Below, piece after piece: positions 8,358 through 16,163 of a DNA stretch of 64,000 nt. Every line of letters begins with the position of its first letter. The stretch's first letter is position 1. The position numbers and the translations under genes are program-made. Below the pieces are notes generated by a model. It was not told where the DNA came from. It searched no databases and saw only the letters and a list, made by a program, of their open reading frames with translations. The stretch comes from Thainema sp966674685 (lineage in GTDB: Bacteria > Cyanobacteriota > Cyanobacteriia > Phormidesmidales > Phormidesmidaceae): NCBI GenBank assembly GCA_966674685.1, contig CBKWJC010000031.1:1-64000 (forward strand), given 5' to 3'.

Positions 8358-9089
8358 ATGACAGAAGCCGCATCGTCTCAGGACATCACTCGCGACGCGA
8401 CACAAGATGTGATTAAAGAGCTACAGGGTGGTTTGATCGTGTCCTGCCAAGCACCAGTCGGTTCACCGCTACATCAGCCGGAAATCATTGCTGCGATCGC
8501 ACAGGCCGCCGACAATCAAGGTGCGGTGGGGGTACGCATCGATACGCCGGATCACATCCGAGCCGTCAAAACCAAGGTTTCAGTACCGATTATTGGCCTC
8601 TGGAAACAGGTCGTTCCTGACTATGAGGTGTACATTACGCCCCAGTTCCACCATGCTCAGGCCGTGGCCGCAGCGGGAGCAGACATCATCGCCATTGATG
8701 CCACCCTGCGCGATCGGCCTGATGGCGAAACAGTGCCCAGTCTGATTCAGCGAATTCACGATCAGCTCGGCAAGCCCGTAATGGCGGATGTGGATAGCCT
8801 GGAAGCTGCGATCGCAGCCGCAGAAGCAGGCGCGGACATCGTCGGTACCACCCTCTTTGGCTACACGAGCAAGACCCAATCGGAAAAGCCACCCGGATTT
8901 GACCTCTTAGCGCACATGGTGCAGCGGCTGTCTGTGCCCGCCATCTGCGAAGGCGGCATTGCATCCCCCGAAATGGCCCGCTATGCCCTGGATTTAGGAG
9001 CCTATGCGGTTGTCGTGGGCACAGCAATCACTGGAATTGACACCCAGGTGCGGAACTACTGCGATGCGATTGTACGGATTGTGCTGTAG
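8358..9089 (+). CDS. nanE: Putative N-acetylmannosamine-6-phosphate 2-epimerase
   Basis: A TIM-barrel protein of the NanE family, which interconverts ManNAc-6-phosphate and GlcNAc-6-phosphate in amino-sugar metabolism. Family motifs are GGLIVSCQA and SPLH near the N-terminus, IGLWK, GADIIAIDAT, KPVMADVDS, GADIVGTTLFGYT and CEGGIASPE with the presumed catalytic Glu. The phosphate-binding end GAYAVVVGTAITG follows. With this ATG the protein has 243 residues, close to the family norm. An upstream ATG at 8301 adds 19 residues that look unrelated to the family, but it has a closer AGGGA ribosome-binding site, so the start is uncertain. No other sialic-acid or amino-sugar genes are nearby. The 3' end overlaps the convergent gene by 34 bases. 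Confidence 0.87.
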   Translation: MTEAASSQDITRDATQDVIKELQGGLIVSCQAPVGSPLHQPEIIAAIAQAADNQGAVGVRIDTPDHIRAVKTKVSVPIIGLWKQVVPDYEVYITPQFHHAQAVAAAGADIIAIDATLRDRPDGETVPSLIQRIHDQLGKPVMADVDSLEAAIAAAEAGADIVGTTLFGYTSKTQSEKPPGFDLLAHMVQRLSVPAICEGGIASPEMARYALDLGAYAVVVGTAITGIDTQVRNYCDAIVRIVL

Positions 9090-10117
9090 GTTGTGTCGGG
9101 AATGTAGGCTCCGGCCCAGGCTTGCCATAGGGTGTGGCCGATGGTGTTTAGGGTCATAGAGGTGGTGGGCAACGTGAGAGTGTTGACGGCTGTGCGCCAG
9201 TCAGCTGGCAGGCTGAGCGGATCGGTGAGGCCGAGCAGGAGGCCAGTGAGCGCGATTCTCTTCGAGACGGCAGAGCCGAACGCAGATTGAGCGCGGGGCT
9301 GAAGGGAATGGGCACAGCGGAGCGCCTGTACAAAATCATGCGAGAGGCGAGAGAGGCTGTACAGGGCAGTTGCGATCGCGCGCAGTTCAGCGGGAAGCGA
9401 ATGAATCAAATGCCGTGCCGTCATTAGGGTGGGAGCCTGCGTCGCGATGGCGTGTAGCTGCTGGTAACGGTGCTGGAGCTGCTGCTGTAGGTTGGGAAGT
9501 TGCGTCCAGTTTTGCTCCAAATCGGTTTGCAGCCGATCCAACAGCGAATGGATTGCGCTGGGAGTGCTGTAGCTAGAGTTATAGCCAGAATGAGCTGAGT
9601 TGAGGGGCTGCCGGAGCAGGTGACGCAGGATTAGCGCGGTCAAGGTAAAACAGACGGCAGGATCGGAGGTAGATTCTGCGGCCTGAATTTGTTGAGCAAT
9701 GTATGCGATCGCATCGGGGCGATCTGAAATTAGCAGCCACAGAGGCAGAAGCGTCACCGCCTGGTCGATGACCGTCATGGGCGCGGATTGAGTAGACTGC
9801 AAATATTTAGCCTGCACATCCAGCCACGACAAACCGGGCTGACGGGGATGGAGTCCCGTGATCAGGTGCTGGCTGAGCCGAGCCGCTTGCGTGGTCAATG
9901 GCAGATCAGCGGTACAATCAGACGCTAGCGTTTGGCGTAGGGTTGGGCTGGGCGTGGAAATCGGCCAGTGGTTTACAGGCTGACCAGCCGGGGCTGCCGG
10001 ATTAGCCTGGTTAGGACTTGCGATCGCTTCTGCGATCGCAAGTCCTAACCACGCTCCCTGAAACTGCCGGGATGTCCAATTTTGCCCACTCGTTTGTCCG
10101 CGCTGTTGTTGCATCAT
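9056..10117 (-). CDS. Degenerate ADP-ribosylglycohydrolase-like protein
   Basis: The 353-residue all-helical protein has the outline of the ADP-ribosylglycohydrolase (DraG) fold. It opens with FQGAWLGLAIAEAI, where the family has GxxxGxAxGDALG. Near the C-terminus are ALYSLSRLSHDFVQALRCA and IALTGLLLGLTDPLSLPADW, matching the helix pair that normally carries GGDTDT. The metal-binding acidic residues are missing: the family GD is AE here, and the GGDTDT position reads LQPRAQSAF. It is therefore probably not an active hydrolase of the usual kind. The assignment rests on fold-level resemblance only. The gene is GC-rich and Gln-rich, and its 5' part holds an 18-bp perfect palindrome containing two HIP1 octamers. 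Confidence 0.6.
   Translation of the reverse strand: MMQQQRGQTSGQNWTSRQFQGAWLGLAIAEAIASPNQANPAAPAGQPVNHWPISTPSPTLRQTLASDCTADLPLTTQAARLSQHLITGLHPRQPGLSWLDVQAKYLQSTQSAPMTVIDQAVTLLPLWLLISDRPDAIAYIAQQIQAAESTSDPAVCFTLTALILRHLLRQPLNSAHSGYNSSYSTPSAIHSLLDRLQTDLEQNWTQLPNLQQQLQHRYQQLHAIATQAPTLMTARHLIHSLPAELRAIATALYSLSRLSHDFVQALRCAHSLQPRAQSAFGSAVSKRIALTGLLLGLTDPLSLPADWRTAVNTLTLPTTSMTLNTIGHTLWQAWAGAYIPDTTYSTIRTIASQ
10010..10049. repeat. 18-bp perfect palindrome with paired HIP1 sites inside a coding region
   Basis: GTTAGGACTTGCGATCGC is followed by TTCT and then by its exact complement. Both arms end in the octamer GCGATCGC. The palindrome encodes part of the LAIAEAIASPNQ segment of the ADP-ribosylglycohydrolase-like protein. 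Confidence 0.9.
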
Positions 10118-10266
10118 TTAGAATCTGGTGTGAACTCCTCGGCGATCTAAAAACTTTCATGGTTTTTATCAGTTTTGCACCTCAATCGCGTAAATCCGAT
10201 AGAGAACGATTCCAAGTTTAGGCCATCAGTTTAGATTCATTTTTGTTTGGAGGAAGGGGAATTGTG

Positions 10267-11298
10267 ATGAAGCAAACACGATACTCAACAACGGCAACCA
10301 GAACTGCGATCGGCTCTGCCGTCCCGAAGAGAATCGCGTATCGAATTGGGCGCTTGGTGCTCCTAAGCAGTCTAATCAGTGGCGGTTTCAGCCTGTACTC
10401 ATTCCTACCCGCGATGGCGCAAACTGTGGCCCAAACTGCCGATGAATCCGAAGATGCGAGTGATCAGGCTCCGTCAGAAGCTGAAGCCGATGAATCCGAA
10501 TCGACGACCGAGCCATCCGATCTCACCCCGTCCGAAAATCAGCGTTCGCCCCTTTCAACCGCTCGTCCCAACCTGCGCGTGGGCAGTGAAGGGCAAGCCG
10601 TCGCTGAACTCCAGGCATTGCTGAAGCTCCTGGGCTACTACGCTGGGGCGGTTGATGGTCTATACAGTGAAGCAACTGCCGATGCTGTTTCTGAGTTTCA
10701 GACTGCGGTTGGATTGGCCACAGACGGGGTGGTTGGCCCTGCCACCTGGGGAAAACTATTGCCAGCCGCCCCGGTTGCGTCTCCCACAGCGACTGATAAT
10801 CAACCAGCAGATACCTCGGCTGTGAGCGTGACCGATTTCCCGACGCCCGTACTCACGCCCGGTGAGCTAGCCAGCGGTACGACTCCTGCTGGGACGGAGA
10901 CTGATAGTACACCTGCCGCTTCTACCCCGAATCCACCGAATCCATCTGCCATGACCGATTCGACACCAGATACGTCAGAAGCGGCTGATGCGACTGCAGA
11001 CACACCTGCCGCCGATGCGGCAGAGGAAGCAGAACCGACACCTGCACCGACCGCAACCGCCAGTTTGCCTGCCGATGAAAGCAATCCGGCGGCCTTCCCA
11101 ATCCTGCGGCTTGGTGCATCTGGCCCTGCCGTGGAACGACTCCAGGAACGGCTTCAGAGCTTGGGACACTACCAGGGCACAATCGATGGCATCTTTGGCG
11201 AACGTACTCAAACAGCCGTGAGAGCAGCCCAACAAGCCAATCAGCTCAGCGTCGATGGTGTAGTTGGCCCCGCCACCTGGGAAGTACTGCTTGATTGA
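10267..11298 (+). CDS. Secreted protein with two peptidoglycan-binding domains
   Basis: The precursor has 343 residues. A signal peptide is visible (a hydrophobic run around LVLLSSLISGGFSLYSFL, then AMA-QT as a likely cleavage site). An acidic Ser/Glu-rich linker follows, then PG_binding_1 domain one (LRVGSEGQAVAELQALLKLLGYY...DGVVGPATWGKLL). A long Thr/Pro/Ala-rich linker leads to domain two at the C-terminus (LRLGASGPAVERLQERLQSLGHY...DGVVGPATWEVLL). There is no catalytic domain, so it probably anchors to or scaffolds the cell wall in the periplasm. An ATG start is chosen because GGAGGAAGGGGA lies just upstream; the frame also contains a TTG 24 bases earlier, before that ribosome-binding site. 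Confidence 0.88.
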   Translation: MKQTRYSTTATRTAIGSAVPKRIAYRIGRLVLLSSLISGGFSLYSFLPAMAQTVAQTADESEDASDQAPSEAEADESESTTEPSDLTPSENQRSPLSTARPNLRVGSEGQAVAELQALLKLLGYYAGAVDGLYSEATADAVSEFQTAVGLATDGVVGPATWGKLLPAAPVASPTATDNQPADTSAVSVTDFPTPVLTPGELASGTTPAGTETDSTPAASTPNPPNPSAMTDSTPDTSEAADATADTPAADAAEEAEPTPAPTATASLPADESNPAAFPILRLGASGPAVERLQERLQSLGHYQGTIDGIFGERTQTAVRAAQQANQLSVDGVVGPATWEVLLD

Positions 11299-11301
11299 TT
11301 A

Positions 11302-11329
11302 GTAGGGGCGAATAGCCATTCGCCCTTAC
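11302..11329 (+). terminator. Short hairpin of the GTAGGGGCGAAT type
   Basis: GTAGGGGCGAAT, AGCC, ATTCGCCCTTAC. It starts directly after the stop codon of the peptidoglycan-binding protein. The unit is a common dispersed cyanobacterial hairpin and probably serves as a terminator here. Confidence 0.55.
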
Positions 11330-11345
11330 ATGAACCGCGTATCAG

Positions 11346-11406
11346 AACCCAATTATTTTTTGTAAAACGCTTGCGGAGCAAGCGTTTTACAAAAAATAAT
11401 TGGGTT
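11346..11406. repeat. Perfect 29-bp inverted repeat, 3-base loop
   Basis: The arm runs from AACCCAATTATTTTTTG to CGCTTGC, with loop GGA, and the complement is exact. It separates convergent genes (peptidoglycan-binding protein and diguanylate cyclase), a position suited to a bidirectional terminator. Confidence 0.9.
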
Positions 11407-11441
11407 TTCAACTGGACTCCATATTGTTAGTCTGCCACACA

Positions 11442-14144
11442 TTACATTGACCGATAACGGGTCGCAGCTACTACCTGATTGCGGCCTTGATTCTTCGCTT
11501 GATACAGAGCCATGTCTGCCTGCTGAATTAGCTCATCAGAGTCTTGCTCGGCACTGGGTATTACTGTGGCCACCCCTAAACTGAGTGTAATAAATGGGCA
11601 AACTGAAGAGTCGGCATGGGGAATGTCTAACTCACGAATGGCCTGTTGAATTTGGTGGGCAACTGCGATCGCACCTTCCAAGTGAGTATTGGGCAAAATT
11701 ACCGCAAATTCTTCGCCGCCATAGCGAGCCAGCAAGTCTGCCGGACGGCGAATACAGGCTTTGGCCGTTTGCGCCACCTCAACCAGCGCTTCATCGCCCA
11801 TTAAGTGCCCATAGTAGTCGTTGTACTTTTTGAAAAAGTCAATATCAAACAGCACCAGCGAAATTGGCTGCTGATCGCGCATCAGCCGTCGCCATTCCTG
11901 GGCCAGATAATCATCAAATCGCCGCCGATTCGCCACCTGGGTCAGGCCATCTAGTGAAGCCAGCAGCGATAGTTCAGAATTTGCCTGCCGCAGCGCTTCC
12001 TCCATCTGCTTGCGTTCAGTAATATCGAAGAAAAATAGATAATATCCATGAACAGTGCCATCTGAATCTTGGGCAGGGGTCATGGTTGCGTGCAGCACTC
12101 GCTTCGCCTCAGACGAGTAGGAAAATGAAAACTCAAAATCAGCGGGTTCGCCAGTCAAGGTTCGATCAATATAGGGTTTGACCCGCTGGTAATTTTCAGT
12201 GCCGACGACATCCCAAACGTACCGACCAATAATTTCAGCCCGAGATAAACCCAGCCGCACTTCATAGTAGTAATTGACAAACTGATAGCGCCGTTCGGCA
12301 TCGATATAGGCAATGCCCGCTTGAATCGAATCGGTAATTGTTCTCAGTTCGTTGCGGCTTTGGACAAGCTCTTGCTCAATCCACTGTCGTTCTTGAATTT
12401 CAGTTTCTAGTGCCTGAGTGCGTTCCGCAACCTGCTGCTCCAGCCGCTGATTGTAATCCTGAAGAATCTGCTGCGCCTGCTGCTGTACGGTGATATCTTC
12501 AAAAATCACCACTGCATACTCAATTTCACCCGTGGCTGAAAAGATGGGTTTGGCATGCACTCTTAATGGAATTGATTGATTCCCATAGCGAACCTCCAAG
12601 TCCTCTGCTATCACCTCTTCGCCTGCTAGTGCTCGGGTCGAGGGTAAATGTTCAACGGGATAAAGCTGGTCGGTGCCTGTTCGATAAACCCGATAAGCAG
12701 AGGTCAGCTCAGTTGACCTGGCCAGTTGAATATCGTTCTGTTTGATTAAGTTCAACCCGGCTTGGTTGATGTAGTGAATACTGCCATCGGCTTGATGCAC
12801 TGCCACCCCAATTGGAATGGTTTCTAGAAATCGAGCTAGCCGCTGTTCATCACGCTTCAGGGCTTGAACGGTCGTGATTAGCTGCTCCGCCATTTGGTTG
12901 AAGGATGTTGTGAGCTGATTCAGTTCATAAATGTTGTGGCCTAATGTGCCCGGTTCCAAAGATGTCCAAGACTCAAATGAACCATCCGCCAACCGTTTGG
13001 CAACCTGATTCAGGTTCAGAATGGGCTGACTAAGCCAGTGAGCCATGATGCTGCTACTTGCGATCGCAACCACCAACGCCAAACTACAGAGCAGAATCGA
13101 GCGGCGCGTATCGGCATAGACCTGCGCCATAAAATCAGACTTCGGCACCAGGATCACCACTAGCCAATCCAGACCATACTCATCCTCAAACGGCATCAGA
13201 TAGGACAAATACGCTTCCTGTTCTAGTTCCAGATCCAAAAACTGAGCCGTATCAATTTGAGCCAGGGAATCAAACTGGTTGACCAGTTGGTTAATGCTGT
13301 CGCGAATCAGCGGTTCTTCGCTGTCAAAGGCATTGCGTCGCCGCATGGTCTCAGTGTCATCATTGAGGTCATCATCGATAAATGACCGTTCTGACAGTGA
13401 ACTGGCCACTAGCCAGCCAGAAGGCTCAACAATGTAGACCTGTCCCGTTTGGCTGACTGAGAGGGTCTGCAAAAACCGATTGATACTCTCAATCGACAAG
13501 CCAGTACTGAAAATCCCCTGTAGCTCTTCATTTTCGTCATATAGCGGCAGTGTCGCGGTCAGCCGCATCGGATACTCATTGGTCATCCAAATTTGAATCG
13601 GATTCCAGGCGGCTTCTCCTAATTGGGGTATCTCGGCATACCAGGGATAGCTAAACCAGCTTAGCTCCATCGTCTGGTAGTAATCGCTGCGCTGACCAGC
13701 CGCATTCAGTTGATACAGATTAAGCTGATTGGCTTGTCCAGACTGACCGACGTAGAACTGACCATCAGCTTGCCGCTGCACGTCCAGATAAATTCCCGTT
13801 TGTCGATTCTCAAAACTAGTTGTGGAAAGCGTATCAAAGTTCTGCAGCTGTAAATAAAAATAGCGCTGGAGTGCTGCCGGATTGTTGACATCCACATAGC
13901 CATTCTGAGCCACACTGACATGGAGCTGATTGAGGCGATGAGGCGTTTCCAAATAGGCATCGAGTTTCGTATCAATCCGCTGTCCCACCTGCGTCATTAG
14001 CTGATGAGCCAAAGCTTGAACGCTGCTCTGCCCATTGCGAAACGAAAAATACCCCACCAGGACAACGACTCCAACCACATGTAAAATCAGCGGGACTGCA
14101 AGTACCGTTCGGAGTCGAACTGGATGGGGTAATCTAAATCTCAC
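11442..14144 (-). CDS. Membrane diguanylate cyclase: Cache-HAMP-PAS-PAS-GGDEF
   Basis: Synthesises cyclic di-GMP from two GTP under control of a periplasmic sensor. The order is TM1 (about 13-33), an extracytoplasmic double-Cache domain (about 40-335, with the WYAEIPQLGEAAWNP segment), TM2 (about 348-368) and HAMP (370-425). Two PAS domains follow (about 435-555 and 600-715, with a coiled coil between), then GGDEF (730-890). The active-site loop is GGEEF at 809-813, so catalysis should be intact. RPAD at 800-803, five residues before it, forms the product-inhibition I-site. DIDFFKKYNDYYGHLMGD supplies metal and substrate contacts. The start is GTG. It lies downstream of and close to the ArsA-like gene on the same strand (18 bases), so the two may be co-transcribed. 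Confidence 0.93.
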   Translation of the reverse strand: MRFRLPHPVRLRTVLAVPLILHVVGVVVLVGYFSFRNGQSSVQALAHQLMTQVGQRIDTKLDAYLETPHRLNQLHVSVAQNGYVDVNNPAALQRYFYLQLQNFDTLSTTSFENRQTGIYLDVQRQADGQFYVGQSGQANQLNLYQLNAAGQRSDYYQTMELSWFSYPWYAEIPQLGEAAWNPIQIWMTNEYPMRLTATLPLYDENEELQGIFSTGLSIESINRFLQTLSVSQTGQVYIVEPSGWLVASSLSERSFIDDDLNDDTETMRRRNAFDSEEPLIRDSINQLVNQFDSLAQIDTAQFLDLELEQEAYLSYLMPFEDEYGLDWLVVILVPKSDFMAQVYADTRRSILLCSLALVVAIASSSIMAHWLSQPILNLNQVAKRLADGSFESWTSLEPGTLGHNIYELNQLTTSFNQMAEQLITTVQALKRDEQRLARFLETIPIGVAVHQADGSIHYINQAGLNLIKQNDIQLARSTELTSAYRVYRTGTDQLYPVEHLPSTRALAGEEVIAEDLEVRYGNQSIPLRVHAKPIFSATGEIEYAVVIFEDITVQQQAQQILQDYNQRLEQQVAERTQALETEIQERQWIEQELVQSRNELRTITDSIQAGIAYIDAERRYQFVNYYYEVRLGLSRAEIIGRYVWDVVGTENYQRVKPYIDRTLTGEPADFEFSFSYSSEAKRVLHATMTPAQDSDGTVHGYYLFFFDITERKQMEEALRQANSELSLLASLDGLTQVANRRRFDDYLAQEWRRLMRDQQPISLVLFDIDFFKKYNDYYGHLMGDEALVEVAQTAKACIRRPADLLARYGGEEFAVILPNTHLEGAIAVAHQIQQAIRELDIPHADSSVCPFITLSLGVATVIPSAEQDSDELIQQADMALYQAKNQGRNQVVAATRYRSM

Positions 14145-14162
14145 ACCGTTACTATCGCTTGC

Positions 14163-16103
14163 CTAAGCAGAAGGGAACCCGGCAGAAATCGCTTCTCTCG
14201 CTTCAAATAATAAACGAGCTGCGCCTTGAACTTGTTCTAGCGGTGTGACGGCACAAGGCAGGCTGGGCAAACATACCAGGGTGTGATCTGGGAAAACCGA
14301 GTCTGTCAGTTCATGCCCAGATTCATAACGATTGTGAACGATATACCGCTGATGAATGTGCATCGATTGTAGCGACGCCGTCAACCGCTGAGCTTCTGCG
14401 AGGACTGCCGATTGATGCTGTACGACGCCGATAAATTCCGTGTAGGCCGGATCTTGCAGTTTCTTCTGGGCTTTGACCACTCGCTGCCGCAGATTGCGTA
14501 ACCGTCCCATGAAGTCCACTCGACCCACTACATCTTGATATTTAATCCACAGCTTGAAAATCCAGGCCAGCCAGTCACTCAGCGCAGTAGGCATTTCCAA
14601 AAAGCGCAGCAGGTGTCCGGTGGGAGCCGTATCGAGAATGATCAAATCCTGCGAATGGGTTTCCAGCAGTTCCATGACGCCAATCAGCGCCAGCATTTCG
14701 TCAATCCCCGGTAGTGCCTGGGAGACAATCTGCCGCCACGCTTCTGGGCCATAGGCAATTTGGATATCCCCTAAACCGTTATCGCCGCTCATCATTTCGG
14801 CCAGTTCCCAGAGATAGTCTTCTCGGAACTGATCGAGCAGGGTTTTGGCGTCCATTTCCTGGCCGCTGAGATTCGGCGTGAGTTCAACCGGATTATGCCC
14901 TAAGGACTGTCCCAAGGCATCTCCCAGGGAATGTGCCGGATCGATAGAGATCACCCGAATTTGTTTTTGCGGATGCCGCTGAGCAATGCCCCATGCGATC
15001 GCAGCCGATACCGTGGTTTTCCCTACGCCACCTTTACCACCCACCAGAATCAGCCGACGACCTTCAGTTAGAAAATCGGGGAAACCCGGTGGTACCCGCT
15101 GCGGCCAGCGAATCTCCATTGGCCGGGATTCCAAATCCGCCGATGGATTTGGCGAAAATGAGGTAGCGTGCCGAAATAGCTGATCCAGTTCGGCAATACC
15201 TACGGGTTCCTGCACCTGCTGCAGCGCAACCCAAACTGGATGAGGTTGCGCGAGTTCCACAAACTTCTTAAGCAGTGCCTGTTCCGATGTATAGCGCTGA
15301 TAGTCGTCGGGATGCGCCAGAACGTGATTCACCCAGATGCCGCCAATCGGAATTTTGAGTTCATTTAGTGCATCAATAAAACGCTGGCTTTCCAGCCAGC
15401 TCATCGGTTCTGGAATGGCGACAACCATACAGGCTGTGTGTTCTGGATCTTGCAGCATGACGCGTCCCTGAGCCAGATCCTGCTTCATGTCTTGCAGAAA
15501 CTGGTCGGCTTCATCCGGTTGGTACTTGCCCTTGAACCGCTGCACCATGAAGCGATGCTTTTCCTGAAACAGATCTAGTGCCGCGAGGAACTGATCCAGA
15601 AAATCCATCAGGCCAAACAAATTGAGCGTATGACCGCTGGGAGCCATGTCTACGACGACGCGATCGGCATCGCCCTCCCGCAGAATGCGCTGAATTTCCA
15701 AGATGCCCATCAGTTCATCTAGTCCCGGCCAGCTCAGATCCCACACGGGGCTGAGGTCATCACCTTCGACAAAGCTGCCGCGTTCGACCAGTAACTCCAG
15801 CACGTGGCCGTACTGCTGCCGAAACGATTGCAGAAGCTGCTGTGCGTCCAGTGCCCGCACCTGTAGATTCGGTAGATCGGCCATCGGACTCGGCGTGTCG
15901 TTCACCGCCATTTGCAGCACATCGCCAACCGAATGCGCTGGATCGGTGGAAATCAGCAAAATTTGCTCTTGGGGATATTGTTGCGCCCAATGGCGGGCGA
16001 ATCCACAGGATAGCGTCGTCTTACCGACTCCACCTTTGCCGCTGAACATCGCGAGATTGAGGGCGTTATCAAACTTCATAGGTAGATTCTGCAATTGCGT
16101 CAT
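14163..16103 (-). CDS. Tandem-domain ArsA/Get3-like ATPase
   Basis: A 646-residue protein with two ArsA-type ATPase halves in one chain. Both have the deviant Walker A motif (SGKGGVGKTT at 21-30, GGKGGVGKTT at 355-364), switch I DPAHS, and the ArsA signature. That signature is canonical in the second half (DTAPTGH, 491-497) but DMAPSGH in the first (152-158). ArsA drives arsenite efflux and Get3 targets tail-anchored membrane proteins. No arsB, arsR or cysteine-rich arsenite site is visible, so a chaperone or targeting role is more likely than arsenite export (inference). It is divergent from a CDC48-like ATPase across only 60 bases, suggesting joint regulation. Confidence 0.88.
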   Translation of the reverse strand: MTQLQNLPMKFDNALNLAMFSGKGGVGKTTLSCGFARHWAQQYPQEQILLISTDPAHSVGDVLQMAVNDTPSPMADLPNLQVRALDAQQLLQSFRQQYGHVLELLVERGSFVEGDDLSPVWDLSWPGLDELMGILEIQRILREGDADRVVVDMAPSGHTLNLFGLMDFLDQFLAALDLFQEKHRFMVQRFKGKYQPDEADQFLQDMKQDLAQGRVMLQDPEHTACMVVAIPEPMSWLESQRFIDALNELKIPIGGIWVNHVLAHPDDYQRYTSEQALLKKFVELAQPHPVWVALQQVQEPVGIAELDQLFRHATSFSPNPSADLESRPMEIRWPQRVPPGFPDFLTEGRRLILVGGKGGVGKTTVSAAIAWGIAQRHPQKQIRVISIDPAHSLGDALGQSLGHNPVELTPNLSGQEMDAKTLLDQFREDYLWELAEMMSGDNGLGDIQIAYGPEAWRQIVSQALPGIDEMLALIGVMELLETHSQDLIILDTAPTGHLLRFLEMPTALSDWLAWIFKLWIKYQDVVGRVDFMGRLRNLRQRVVKAQKKLQDPAYTEFIGVVQHQSAVLAEAQRLTASLQSMHIHQRYIVHNRYESGHELTDSVFPDHTLVCLPSLPCAVTPLEQVQGAARLLFEAREAISAGFPSA

Positions 16104-16117
16104 GCGATTCGGGAACG

Positions 16118-16138
16118 CTAGAAACGTCTAGCTATACT
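16118..16138. promoter_or_regulatory. Possible operator and -10 box in the ArsA/CDC48 divergent region
   Basis: The 60-base gap contains the short palindrome CTAGA-AACG-TCTAG, directly followed by TATACT, a fair -10 hexamer for the rightward gene. I see no matching -35. This is a candidate only. Confidence 0.3.
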
Positions 16139-16163
16139 GGATGCACCGACGAGGGCAAAGCCG

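Noticed and set aside
14163..16103. Arsenite efflux ATPase as the function of the ArsA-like gene
   Set aside because: No arsB, arsR, arsD or clear arsenite-binding cysteine cluster is present in the gene or around it.
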